NCBI RefSeq assembly: GCF_026262505.1
Contig: NC_067206.1
Coordinates: 40,003,660 to 40,067,659, forward strand
From: Trichomonas vaginalis G3
Taxonomy: Eukaryota > Parabasalia > Trichomonadida > Trichomonadidae
DNA length: 64,000 nucleotides
Direction: 5' to 3'
Shown: piece by piece, positions 19,567 to 27,457 of the stretch
Layout of the letters: each line of letters begins with the position of its first letter
How positions within the stretch are numbered: position 1 is the first letter of the stretch
Position numbers and translations under genes: made by a program
Notes under the pieces: generated by a model
Seen by the model: the letters and a program-made list of their open reading frames with translations, nothing else
What the model was told of the DNA's origin: nothing
Databases searched by the model: none

Positions 19567-19929
19567 TCACCTAAACATTATTTTTACTGAATTTAGCAAC
19601 AACTTTCTCTCAATTGGAGCTGTAGCATACTCTTTGCGTAAGCGGTTCAGACCTTCTTCGAACTCTTGGTCTCTCTTCGATGTGGATTGAGATTGGTAGT
19701 AATTTGGATTGAGATTGGAATTGCTGGAACAACCAAGGGTTGGAGCTGTAGCATACTCTTTGCGTAAGCGGTTCAGACCTTCTTCGAACTCTTGGTCTCT
19801 CTTCGATTTGTATTGGAATTGGTAGTAAATCGGAGGTACTTGCTGGAACTGAGGTTGCTGAGGAGACTGTTGTGGTTCTTTAGGTTCCTCTGGCTTGGGA
19901 ATGGGCTCGGTTGGTGGGACGTCGGACAT
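19567..19929 (-). CDS. Unknown protein with internal 35-residue repeat
   Basis: 120 residues starting MSDVPPTEPIPKPEEPKEPQ. A Pro/Gln-rich leader is followed by two copies of a repeat ending SKRDQEFEEGLNRLRKEYAT, which is likely a short amphipathic helix. No family recognised. The N-terminus is duplicated as a fragment at 14676-14759, and both copies start beside a minisatellite, though of different sequence. Confidence 0.6.
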   Translation of the reverse strand: MSDVPPTEPIPKPEEPKEPQQSPQQPQFQQVPPIYYQFQYKSKRDQEFEEGLNRLRKEYATAPTLGCSSNSNLNPNYYQSQSTSKRDQEFEEGLNRLRKEYATAPIERKLLLNSVKIMFR

Positions 19930-19958
19930 TCGTTTGTGGCTTAACCGTCGGACCACAA

Positions 19959-20292
19959 CGATAAAAATCTCTGCTACTAGCAGTACTGCTACTGACAGTA
20001 GCAGTACTTTTACTGACAGTAGCAGTACTTTTTTGACAGTAGCAGTACTTTTACTGACAGTAGCAGTACTTTTACTGACAGTAGCAGTACTTTTACTGAC
20101 AGTAGCAGTACTTTTACTGACAGTAGCAGTACTTTATCGTCGAAAACCCTCTCAAATTTTCCTTTTTACTGCAACTAGCAGTACTTTTACTGACAGTAGC
20201 AGTACTTTTACTGACAGTAGCAGTACTTTTTCTGACAGTAGCAGTACTTTTACTGACAGTAGCAGTACTGCTAGTAGCAGAGATTTTTATCG
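19959..20292. repeat. 21-bp CAGTAG minisatellite closed by inverted ends
   Basis: About 13 copies of ACTGACAGTAGCAGTACTTT(T) in two runs, interrupted at about 20132-20175. The outermost 36 bases at each end are inverted copies of each other (CGATAAAAATCTCTGCTACT at the left), so the array is bounded like a foldback. The unit itself folds (ACTGCTACTG with CAGTAGCAGT). It lies directly upstream of the 19567-19929 gene. The plus-strand open frame over it is low-complexity and not a gene. Confidence 0.85.
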
Positions 20293-20302
20293 TCCAACTT
20301 TA

Positions 20303-20421
20303 CAAATGTAAACTCCTATCGTTCTATTTTCTTCACTAGGGTCTAACACCAAAATAACCTTACAAATGTAAACTTATATCGTTCTATTTTCTTCACTAGG
20401 GTCTAACACCAAAGTAACCTA
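20303..20421. repeat. Tandem duplication, about 60 bp, two copies
   Basis: Two adjacent copies of a unit beginning ACAAATGTAAACT and containing TTCTTCACTAGGGTCTAACA, with a few differences. No coding potential. It separates the CAGTAG minisatellite from the tRNA-like sequence. Confidence 0.8.
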
Positions 20422-20458
20422 TGTACATGAAATTTCACTGCATAAAAGGAAAAAACCT

Positions 20459-20532
20459 GCGCGAATCGGGATTTGAACCGAGGTCTTCGACGCCTTTAAC
20501 GAGGTAGCCCATACCACTGAGCTATGAGCCGC
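20459..20532 (-). tRNA. tRNA-like sequence, probably degenerate
   Basis: On the minus strand it has a clear A box (TAGCTCAGTGG), a perfect B box (GGTTCAAATCC) at the right distance, a total of 74 bases and a D-arm pairing GCTC with GGGC. However, only the first three acceptor pairs form, the T stem has one extra C and the anticodon stem is weak. If the loop is GTTAAAG the anticodon would read TAA. It is either a tRNA relic carried by the Polinton or an unusual RNA polymerase III unit; I would not call it a working tRNA. Confidence 0.5.
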
Positions 20533-20612
20533 TTACATATTCACAAAAATAAATTGTTTTCATGAGTTTTCTACGATGTTAGAAAAAATGTTATTTTCTA
20601 ATATCTTCACAT

Positions 20613-21473
20613 TCAATACTTTTTCAGCACTTTTCCGTAGTTGTATATGAAAGACAATTCGAGATAAAAGTCATAGTACAGTGGAATAATATGCTGCACA
20701 CCATTTGTTGTGAACCAAACTTGAAAGTCAGAGAAACTGTTACTAGGTGGTTCGTAGAATTTAGAGGTAAGGTCATAAAAGTCCTTACCAATACAAAGAA
20801 AACTGTTGTTGCTTGAACTGAAACTTGCATGACACATAACATTTTGAGGGTCAAACACGTTTCTATAAACTGTCAAATCTGCTGGTGGACGTATAAATTT
20901 AAACGGACCGTCAGGTGGTAATGGTTCGTTCTGGTTTAGTAACCGAAGAAATTGTGCCCAAGAACGTTTGTCTACTTCCCAAAATAAAAACTGTGTATCT
21001 CTTGGAGGGTTATTTTCAATCCTTTGAAATGAAACGGTGGAATTCATCTTGTTGTATTCTAGTTTTAGATAGTATGTTCCATTTAGTAAAGAGTCGTATT
21101 TTTCTTGAAATTCCCAGTAGTATTTGTTTATTTGAGTTTGAAAGTCATTTAGAGTTTTCTCAAGACTTTCGTCTGAACGAATTGTAAAGATTCTCATTTC
21201 GTCAAATTTGTCTATTAGACCATCAGAACCTTTATATTGCCCATGAAAATATACTGCGAACATAAATGCGTTAGTTCTTTTTGAAAACAAAACTCTTCTA
21301 AATCCTATTGCCTTTGCATCTGAAGGACTTTGAAGCCAACGAATTGGATAGTCAAACCTGTAAGTACGGGATGAAATTTCTTCATCTGATATAGTCCTAC
21401 CGGCGTTTGTAAAGATATAGTCTAACGGTTTTGTATCTGCTACTTTTGTTCTTTGTTTTTCAACCTGAAACAT
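20613..21473 (-). CDS. Structural candidate, paralogue of the 25827-26675 gene
   Basis: 286 residues starting MFQVEKQRTKVADTKPLDYI. It shares with the gene at 25827-26675 the motif RFDYPIRWLQSPSDAKAIGF in the first quarter and SDFQVWFTTNGVQHIIPLYY near the end. A distant third member is at 44207-45118 (YPRHWVEYVGGEKAIEIRQV). Its beta-strand-rich make-up, aromatic content and presence in both subfamilies suggest a virion protein, possibly penton or vertex-associated, but no motif proves this. Confidence 0.6.
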   Translation of the reverse strand: MFQVEKQRTKVADTKPLDYIFTNAGRTISDEEISSRTYRFDYPIRWLQSPSDAKAIGFRRVLFSKRTNAFMFAVYFHGQYKGSDGLIDKFDEMRIFTIRSDESLEKTLNDFQTQINKYYWEFQEKYDSLLNGTYYLKLEYNKMNSTVSFQRIENNPPRDTQFLFWEVDKRSWAQFLRLLNQNEPLPPDGPFKFIRPPADLTVYRNVFDPQNVMCHASFSSSNNSFLCIGKDFYDLTSKFYEPPSNSFSDFQVWFTTNGVQHIIPLYYDFYLELSFIYNYGKVLKKY

Positions 21474-21498
21474 TTAATATATGTAAAAATATACTGTT

Positions 21499-22083
21499 TT
21501 AAAATTGTATGCCATATAGCTTCTTGAATTTGTTAAGATGTATTTGAACGTATTTTCCATCTGTATCTCTAGCGTTTACATGAGCATAGCCCGCCTTAGT
21601 AAAACATACTTGTAATTTCCTATAGTTTACGCCGGTATAAAAGTAGAAAGAGTCTTGTTCTTCGCTATAGTAGTAAAACTCAAACGTATGCTTACCATAG
21701 TCTGTAATTTCAATTGCTTCATCTTCTAGTTCGTCGACAAATTCGAATACAATATCTCTAAATTTGCCTATGTTCTTACTGTTTTCAGAACAAGTGACCC
21801 AACGTAAGTTTTCAAGTCTATTGTCGTTTCTTATATGGTTTATGTGGTCTACAAAAGGTAGATTGTTAGGGTTTGGTATAAAATGAGTTGCAATGACAAC
21901 ATGTTTAAAATAGTGTTTTCCACCAATCCTCATCCTAGCATATCCGTCATTTTGCTCCCATTCGCTTAAAACTCTTTTTGTCTTTTTGTTTCTGACTTCA
22001 AAAGGCTCAGAACAGTGAATTTCATATTTCTCATCTAACAAACAAGTTTCCCAACGGTCTTCTTCAACAAACTCAACGTACAT
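21499..22083 (-). CDS. HNH endonuclease, homing type
   Basis: 194 residues. HVVIATHFIPNPNNLPFVDH then INHIRNDNRLENLRWVTCSE is the classic HNH_3 core (H, DHxNxxRxDNRxENLRWVT). An N-terminal stretch (EPFEVRNKKTKRVLSEWEQN) resembles the DNA-binding NUMOD-type modules of phage homing endonucleases. It would cut DNA at specific sites. It may be a passenger that spreads within element copies, or part of a defence function together with the D12 methyltransferase at 27442-28260; the latter is only a guess. Confidence 0.85.
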   Translation of the reverse strand: MYVEFVEEDRWETCLLDEKYEIHCSEPFEVRNKKTKRVLSEWEQNDGYARMRIGGKHYFKHVVIATHFIPNPNNLPFVDHINHIRNDNRLENLRWVTCSENSKNIGKFRDIVFEFVDELEDEAIEITDYGKHTFEFYYYSEEQDSFYFYTGVNYRKLQVCFTKAGYAHVNARDTDGKYVQIHLNKFKKLYGIQF

Positions 22084-22130
22084 TTCAAATAAAATAAAAA
22101 AATATATTTTTTAAAAAAATGTTTTTTCCT

Positions 22131-22718
22131 TTACTTAACATAACCACCAGCTACCATAAGTCTTTGACGCCAACCCATACCAGCTAATGAAGGTTGGCTT
22201 GTTTTAGTAGTTTCCAAACTAAACTTTGGTTTTGGTTTATCTTCAGTTTTTGGCTCACCTTCTTCTATTGGTTTTTCGTCACTTTTCGGTTCCTCTGACC
22301 TTACCTCACTTGCAGGTATGGTTGTGTCGTTAACATCTTCATAAATATCATATGCCATTTGTTTTTGTTTTCCTTTCAACTTTTTGTGTTTGTTGTAAAG
22401 TTTAGAATATTTCGACTCTAAGTCAATGAGATGTTCTATAATGAACTGTTGATCGGTGAAGTAAACTTTTCCATCTGCTGTCTCGAAAGCTCCTTCAGAC
22501 TTCAATATTTTATTTGTGAGAGTCTGTTTCTTTTTTGAGATACTAGCCGTTCCATTTCTATGAAAAGTGACTTTATAGTTAGGGTTTGTATTTCCAGACC
22601 TGGCACTTTCTATTATTGAATTTTTCTCTTCATCTGTAAGTTCTTTGACAGGTTTTGACAATGGTTCTGAACTTTTTGTTTGTGGTGTCAAATCTACCGT
22701 TTCAACTTCTTCGGTCAT
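22131..22718 (-). CDS. Unknown, Lys/Glu/Pro-rich protein
   Basis: 195 residues starting MTEEVETVDLTPQTKSSEPL. The middle has a short folded-looking part (NPNYKVTFHRNGTASISKKK), then a charged helical segment and a Pro/Glu-rich linker, ending LAGMGWRQRLMVAGGYVK. No family recognised. The promoter sequence CTGAGATGAAATG is identical to that of the next small gene. Confidence 0.6.
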   Translation of the reverse strand: MTEEVETVDLTPQTKSSEPLSKPVKELTDEEKNSIIESARSGNTNPNYKVTFHRNGTASISKKKQTLTNKILKSEGAFETADGKVYFTDQQFIIEHLIDLESKYSKLYNKHKKLKGKQKQMAYDIYEDVNDTTIPASEVRSEEPKSDEKPIEEGEPKTEDKPKPKFSLETTKTSQPSLAGMGWRQRLMVAGGYVK

Positions 22719-22737
22719 TTCATCTCAGTAAAAAATT

Positions 22738-22890
22738 TTAGTTTGGTTTGTTTTCAACTGGTTGTTTAGGTTTTTTAAGTCGGTCTAAAACTTCCTGAGG
22801 TATAGGAAGAACTTGACAAACACGTTGTGTAACTGCTGGAAGTCGACAAATCCATCTTGAACCCATTTGTCTCAATGCTGTATTGTTCAT
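22738..22890 (-). CDS. Small unknown protein (50 aa)
   Basis: Starts MNNTALRQMGSRWICRLPAV and ends KKPKQPVENKPN. It shares the upstream sequence TTTTTTACTGAGATGAA with the neighbouring gene at 22131-22718, which supports a real start. The basic and Pro-rich end has no domain. It fills the gap between two leftward genes with 19-base spacers, consistent with a compact operon-like layout of separately promoted genes. Confidence 0.5.
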   Translation of the reverse strand: MNNTALRQMGSRWICRLPAVTQRVCQVLPIPQEVLDRLKKPKQPVENKPN

Positions 22891-22909
22891 TTCATCTCAG
22901 TAAAAAACT

Positions 22910-23311
22910 TTACATTCCCCACGTTTGAGGCGGTTGAGGTTGGTTATTGTTTACCCACTGTTGTGCATGGTTATATCCTCTGTTAAAGAATCTTTCACCC
23001 TGGTCCATGTAGTGTCCTGCTTGGTTATAGTAGTCATTTGCTTTGTTATAGTAGTTTCCTGCTTGTCTTCCTACATTGTCCATCCATCCTTGAACTTTTC
23101 CTCTTGTTTCAGGATTTGGAATAAGATTTGCTGCATCTCGTGCTACATCCCAACCTTTCTGTACAGTTTGTATAATAGGTTGTGCTTTCTCTTTCAGTAT
23201 ACCTAATGTACTCAAAATCTTCCTTCCAACTCCAAATACACCTCTGGCTATTGTTCCAACTGCGGGCAAAAATCTGGATGCAACTCCTGCTAATGCGCCA
23301 AATAAACCCAT
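22910..23311 (-). CDS. Small Gly/Ala-rich amphipathic protein, virion candidate
   Basis: 133 residues starting MGLFGALAGVASRFLPAVGT, with further hydrophobic/basic helices, then NYYNKANDYYNQAGHYMDQG repeats and a Pro/Gln-rich tail. Similar small proteins with a Gly- and aromatic-rich amphipathic start lie at 26680-26922 and 43480-44007. In adenoviruses small amphipathic virion proteins such as pVI disrupt membranes; a like role is a guess. The start is 17 bases from that of the divergent integrase gene. Confidence 0.55.
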   Translation of the reverse strand: MGLFGALAGVASRFLPAVGTIARGVFGVGRKILSTLGILKEKAQPIIQTVQKGWDVARDAANLIPNPETRGKVQGWMDNVGRQAGNYYNKANDYYNQAGHYMDQGERFFNRGYNHAQQWVNNNQPQPPQTWGM

Positions 23312-23328
23312 TTCTTATAGGGTAAAAA

Positions 23329-24288
23329 ATGACGAATCCAAACAAGGACCCGTATGTTTCTAAAGCAACAAAGAAAGCACTCATGGTAAAAATCTTTAGT
23401 TCAACACCAAATGCTTGGTTTATGGATATCTTGGAAAACATTCCGAGAGTTAGAACAGATGGACCTCCATACTGGCTAATATTTGTCGGTCAAAACACAA
23501 GATACTGTGAAGCCATACCATTACAGTCCAAAAATATTTTAGATGTGAAAACTGCTTTGACAATATTTGTTGACAAATACCATCCAACAAAACTGACATC
23601 TGACTGTGAACGTTCTTTCAAATCAGACGATATTAAAAACTATCTGCGTTCAAAAAATGTAAACCAATATTTCATTGTCGACCAAAACCATTCTGCTCTT
23701 GGTGTCATTGACAGTTGTATAAAAATCTTAAGAGACTTAAACCAACCACAAAGTGGTGAGGTAGATGAAATGTCATATGACGACAAGTATAGACACTTCT
23801 CCATGGCAAAGATGAGACAAGTTTTAAATATTTACAATAACCGTAAACAAAAAGGTTTGGGAAACCACTCCCCCGAAGAAATGAAAAACAACCCTGACTT
23901 AGAGAAAGACTATATATTTAATAGTTTAGTCAAAAGAGACAAACAAGAAAGAATGCCGGGCTTCAAACTTCAGAAAGGTGACAAAGTAAAAATAGAAATA
24001 CCTAAACGCGACCCATATGAAAATACTATTGACTATGACAACAATGGGAACTCGACAGGTACTCGCATTCGTGTTCGTAAAAATAGAAGAAAGTATACAA
24101 GAGAATATTATGAAGTTTTAGGCAAACATGGCAAAATGTACAGACTGCAAGCAGAAGATAAAACTACTATTGTCAGACCTCGTTTCAAACTTGTTAAGGT
24201 TCAAGGTGGTATACTTTCAAAGACAGTTCCTAACAAATATAAGACAACTCCTGACGAATATGCTAAAGAAGTTGAAAATGACGACTAA
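23329..24288 (+). CDS. Retroviral-type (rve) integrase of Polinton 1
   Basis: 319 residues. It has a central RNase H-fold core (WLIFVGQNTRYCEAIPL, TKLTSDCERSFKSDDIKNYL, then LGVIDSCIKILRDLNQ) and a basic C-terminal SH3/chromo-like part (LQKGDKVKIEIPKRDP, YEVLGKHGKMYRL), as in Maverick integrases. It would join the element ends to target DNA. Its 3' end overlaps the convergent collar-fibre gene by four bases. A short hairpin module lies inside the frame at 23746-23772 and is absent from the related gene at 57549-58632. Confidence 0.85.
   Translation: MTNPNKDPYVSKATKKALMVKIFSSTPNAWFMDILENIPRVRTDGPPYWLIFVGQNTRYCEAIPLQSKNILDVKTALTIFVDKYHPTKLTSDCERSFKSDDIKNYLRSKNVNQYFIVDQNHSALGVIDSCIKILRDLNQPQSGEVDEMSYDDKYRHFSMAKMRQVLNIYNNRKQKGLGNHSPEEMKNNPDLEKDYIFNSLVKRDKQERMPGFKLQKGDKVKIEIPKRDPYENTIDYDNNGNSTGTRIRVRKNRRKYTREYYEVLGKHGKMYRLQAEDKTTIVRPRFKLVKVQGGILSKTVPNKYKTTPDEYAKEVENDD
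23746..23772 (+). repeat. Hairpin module inside the Polinton 1 integrase gene (decayed copy)
   Basis: CCACAAAGTGGTGAGGTAGA and seven more bases: first hairpin CCAC-AAA-GTGG intact, second worn. It encodes PQSGEVDEM in frame. The aligned integrase in Polinton 3 has no such piece after LRDLNQ. Confidence 0.6.
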
Positions 24289-25808
24289 GCATTTCTATAC
24301 CATGCGTAAACTGTCATGTAAGGTGGCATGTAGTCTTTACTTTGTCCCGTTGTTTGTGTATACCCTGAAACGCGATGTGTATGGTTTCCTTCTCCCTGTG
24401 TGCTACCCCAGAAACAATTTATAGCAAACTGAACGTTGTCTTTAACATCATATCCTTTACCTTTTTTCATTGCTGACCAATCCCAAAATCTATGCTTATG
24501 CCAACCTGCTTGAGATGTACTTAAATCTATGTAGTGACTGTGTGCAGGTAAGTTTTCACCTGAAATCGTTTTACTTCCACCTGTTTCCTTTGAAGAGTTT
24601 GCACAATACAAAAACCTGTCGACTATTTGAGTCCAAGTTCCGAGACCAAGTACTACTTCTGGTCTGGTAGAGTTCATTGACGTGTAAATAGAACCTATAG
24701 GATATAGTGTTTGAAGTATTTCTGTCTTTAACGTTTGAAGCTCTGTTTTGTCAGCTTTGTTGTCATATAAATCTTGAGCAGTGAATTTAACATTGTTTTC
24801 ATCCTTCATGACATAGACATTTCTACATCTAATGTATTTCATCGTCGTTATGTCATCCTCCGATGTTAAACCTTGTGGAAAGTTAGGAGGTTTCCAATTT
24901 AATACATCCCCACCAGTTTCTTCAACCGTTCCTTCAATATTTTCTATACCAACAGTTGCGAAGAAATCGTGTGTATGTCCAACGTCACTTTTCTTGTTTA
25001 AGGTTTCTTGTAAGTTTGTAATATTTGCAATGGTATGTGTATGAGTCTTTTTAGAATATTCTTTGTCAGCTCTTGTCACTTCACTTGACATTTTATTGTC
25101 AACATATGTTTTATCCGCCTTGTCATCTAACTTTTCTTGAAGTTCATCTACGTCATAGATGTTATGTGTATGGTGTTTTTGTGGGTATGCTCTATCTGTC
25201 CATGCGAAAATATAGTCTTTTGTTGCATCTACATACTCTTTGTCAGCTTTCTTTTCAAGGCTAACGTTTAAGTCTGTTATTTCAGATATAGTATGTGTAT
25301 GTCCAACGTCACTTTTCCTGTTTAAGGTTTCTTGTAAGTTTGTAATATTTGCAATGGTATGTGTATGAGTCTTTTTAGAATATTCGTTTTCAGCTCTTGT
25401 CACTTCACTTGACATTTTATTGTCAACATATGTTTTGTCCGCTAGTTCAGGATGAGTATGTTCTTTTGTTGCATATGTTGCATCTGCTCTGTCATGTTCT
25501 TCTTGAACTTTTTCAATGACATACTCTTTGTCAGCTTTGTTGTCAACATCTGCTTTCAAAAGAAGTTCATCTATAGGTTTCTCGTTTAAAGTTCTTTTTG
25601 TTGGATTTATACAAACAGTATGGTTCTTACTGTCTTGAAACAGAAACTCGTCTGTCAATGGGTTTATCGTCAGTTTTAAGTTTCCTTCTTTCAATGACTC
25701 AGATATCTTAGAATAGTTTGAAAAGTTTGTTGTGTTCTTATTTAGAGCTTGCAAAATGAGTTGTCGGTTGTGTTGTATTTCTCTCATAGACGCTGTTTCT
25801 TTCGACAT
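24285..25808 (-). CDS. Phage-tail-fibre-like protein with collar domain
   Basis: 507 residues. The N-terminal 80 are variable. Residues about 80-300 hold at least five repeats of the kind K-ADK-(T/E)YVD with HTHTIANITNLQETL, a pattern of trimeric phage fibres. The end has YPIGSIYTSMNSTRPEVVLG, GTWTQIVDRFLYCANSS, LPAHSH, HKHR, NHTHRV and DYMPPYMTVYAWYR, the hallmarks of the phage tail collar/Gp10 C-terminal fold with His clusters that may hold metal. It could be the receptor-binding spike of the virion. A broken, longer relative lies at 54498-57508. Its start is 18 bases from the divergent 25827 gene. Confidence 0.85.
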   Translation of the reverse strand: MSKETASMREIQHNRQLILQALNKNTTNFSNYSKISESLKEGNLKLTINPLTDEFLFQDSKNHTVCINPTKRTLNEKPIDELLLKADVDNKADKEYVIEKVQEEHDRADATYATKEHTHPELADKTYVDNKMSSEVTRAENEYSKKTHTHTIANITNLQETLNRKSDVGHTHTISEITDLNVSLEKKADKEYVDATKDYIFAWTDRAYPQKHHTHNIYDVDELQEKLDDKADKTYVDNKMSSEVTRADKEYSKKTHTHTIANITNLQETLNKKSDVGHTHDFFATVGIENIEGTVEETGGDVLNWKPPNFPQGLTSEDDITTMKYIRCRNVYVMKDENNVKFTAQDLYDNKADKTELQTLKTEILQTLYPIGSIYTSMNSTRPEVVLGLGTWTQIVDRFLYCANSSKETGGSKTISGENLPAHSHYIDLSTSQAGWHKHRFWDWSAMKKGKGYDVKDNVQFAINCFWGSTQGEGNHTHRVSGYTQTTGQSKDYMPPYMTVYAWYRNA

Positions 25809-25826
25809 TTTTATTCTAGATAAAAT

Positions 25827-26675
25827 ATGCTTTCAATAGAAAAAGAAAATTCTAGAGTTGCTACAACTAAACCATTAGATGAACTTTTTACCAATGTCGG
25901 TCAAAAGTTTGAGACAGAGACCGTAAAGCATGAAGGCTATCGTTTTGACTACCCGTTAAGATGGCTAAGAGACCCATCCGTCACAAAAGCTATTGGCTTT
26001 CGTAGAATGAAGTTCATTTCAGAAGCCATACATGGTTTCCCATTTACGGTCGCTTTTGAAATTCGATACTATAACAAAGAGAAACGTACGTATGAGAAAT
26101 TTGAACAGGGAAAACTTTTACAAGTGAATTTGCTTGTAAACTTAGAAACAACTCTTCAAGCTTTTCAAGAAAAAATAAACGATATCTATCTCGAATATGC
26201 AAAACAGTACAACATTGACGAAGGAGAGTACCATCTCGATATTATATATGACAGGAAAAATGCAACTGTTAAAATCAATAGAATAGAAGACCTTGGAGAA
26301 GACGTTTATATTTCTACAAAATATAACAACTTGGCATGGTATAGGTTTCTGAGGATGTTAAATCAGCCTGCAGAATATCCAGTACACCCGGACTTTTATG
26401 AAGTCGAAAACCCTAATGGAACATATGAAAATGTTTTCGACTCAGATGCTATTATAGTTCATGCTTCATTTTCTGGCGCCCAAAACTCTTTTTTATGCTT
26501 GGCAAATGACTTTTACGAAAAACCTACAAAGCTATATGAACCACCGAGTGGAAGTATTTCAGACTTTCAAGTATGGTTTACAACAGATGGAAGAAAGAGA
26601 ATAATTCCATTATACCATGTGTTTTACTTAGAACTTAGTTTCATATACAACTACTATCGAACGGTAAAAATATAA
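25827..26675 (+). CDS. Structural candidate, paralogue of the 20613-21473 gene
   Basis: 282 residues starting MLSIEKENSRVATTKPLDEL. It shares RFDYPLRWLRDPSVTKAIGF and SDFQVWFTTDGRKRIIPLYH with its paralogue in the same element. The first 60 and the last 80 residues are the best kept and the middle has diverged, which suggests a shared fold with different surfaces. Divergent from the collar-fibre gene, it stops five bases from the convergent small gene. A vertex or fibre-base protein is a reasonable guess. Confidence 0.6.
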   Translation: MLSIEKENSRVATTKPLDELFTNVGQKFETETVKHEGYRFDYPLRWLRDPSVTKAIGFRRMKFISEAIHGFPFTVAFEIRYYNKEKRTYEKFEQGKLLQVNLLVNLETTLQAFQEKINDIYLEYAKQYNIDEGEYHLDIIYDRKNATVKINRIEDLGEDVYISTKYNNLAWYRFLRMLNQPAEYPVHPDFYEVENPNGTYENVFDSDAIIVHASFSGAQNSFLCLANDFYEKPTKLYEPPSGSISDFQVWFTTDGRKRIIPLYHVFYLELSFIYNYYRTVKI

Positions 26676-26679
26676 TTTT

Positions 26680-26922
26680 TTAATACGGTTGAGGTGTTGG
26701 ATTTGGTTGCCAACTAGACTGTGGTGCAGGTTCAGGCTGTTGTATAACAGGAGCTTGTTCTTCTGGTTCAGGGTCTTTAGGTATAATACCAACGAACTGA
26801 CCTACTCTTTTACCAATATTTTTGACTCCGTTCCAAATTCCTCTTCCGACAGATTTTATTCCATTCCATATACCTCTTCCAACTCTTCTGAAGAAGTTTC
26901 CAATACTACTGAAGAAACCCAT
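26680..26922 (-). CDS. Small basic amphipathic Gly/Trp protein
   Basis: 80 residues starting MGFFSSIGNFFRRVGRGIWN. It has a repeated GRGIWNG(I/V)K motif and a Pro/Gln-rich tail. The repeat would give a basic amphipathic helix able to touch membranes or DNA, as in small adenovirus core or membrane-lytic proteins. No homology beyond composition is claimed. Confidence 0.55.
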   Translation of the reverse strand: MGFFSSIGNFFRRVGRGIWNGIKSVGRGIWNGVKNIGKRVGQFVGIIPKDPEPEEQAPVIQQPEPAPQSSWQPNPTPQPY

Positions 26923-26939
26923 TTACTATATGTAAAAAT

Positions 26940-27302
26940 CTAATGTCCACCTAGTCTCTTACGTTTCCTGTTGAGTTCCATAGCATTCTTTAACTGGAGC
27001 TCATACATTCTGTTTCTCCTCTGGTAGAAAACATACTCTGGGTCAACTCCTGTGTTCGCGTCATCTGCATAGAGTTGTTTATATCCCACTTCAGGGTTTG
27101 TATAAAACTCTTTCCATCTCATATTTGCATACCATGGTGGCAAACCTAACGCAGCGTCATTTGACATGGCAGTTTGCATTTGTACATCTGTTGGCACTTG
27201 ACCATAGTTTGCCATTGCAGTTTGTATTCTAACTTCATTTGGAATATTCTCTGGGTTTGGTTGTCCAGGTTGCTGTGCATTCGCTAAGTTCTGTGCGTCC
27301 AT
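26940..27302 (-). CDS. Unknown Polinton protein (120 aa)
   Basis: Starts MDAQNLANAQQPGQPNPENI, with a repeated IQTAMANYGQVPTDVQMQTA segment (two copies of an xxVxxQTAM motif). It then has an aromatic stretch and ends in a basic RKRKRLGGH, possibly a nuclear targeting or DNA-binding tail. No family recognised. Confidence 0.55.
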   Translation of the reverse strand: MDAQNLANAQQPGQPNPENIPNEVRIQTAMANYGQVPTDVQMQTAMSNDAALGLPPWYANMRWKEFYTNPEVGYKQLYADDANTGVDPEYVFYQRRNRMYELQLKNAMELNRKRKRLGGH

Positions 27303-27325
27303 TTAATATTAGATAAAAATATCTC

Positions 27326-27457
27326 TTACGAGTACATATGCTGAACATTTGCAGGCATTGGTTCATCTTCATATTCTCTATATCTTTCTGCCACGTCAAA
27401 TAAGTAAATGACACAATGGAAAAAACCTAAAACAAGTAGTCCTATTTCAAACCACAT
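27326..27457 (-). CDS. Small single-span membrane protein (43 aa)
   Basis: MWFEIGLLVLGFFHCVIYLF followed by a charged tail ending NVQHMYS. The first 20 residues form one membrane-spanning helix. It overlaps the end of the methyltransferase gene by 16 bases, as expected in compact virus genomes. The short length lowers confidence, but the clear hydrophobic-then-polar layout favours a real gene. Confidence 0.55.
   Translation of the reverse strand: MWFEIGLLVLGFFHCVIYLFDVAERYREYEDEPMPANVQHMYS

Noticed and set aside
19895-20311. Rightward Ser/Thr-repeat open frame
   Set aside because: It is a translation of the CAGTAG minisatellite and begins antisense to a better-supported gene.
24285-25808. 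Prophage or bacterial contamination
   Set aside because: The collar-fibre gene is flanked by Polinton genes with the same base composition and promoters, inside an element with inverted ends and host genes on both sides.
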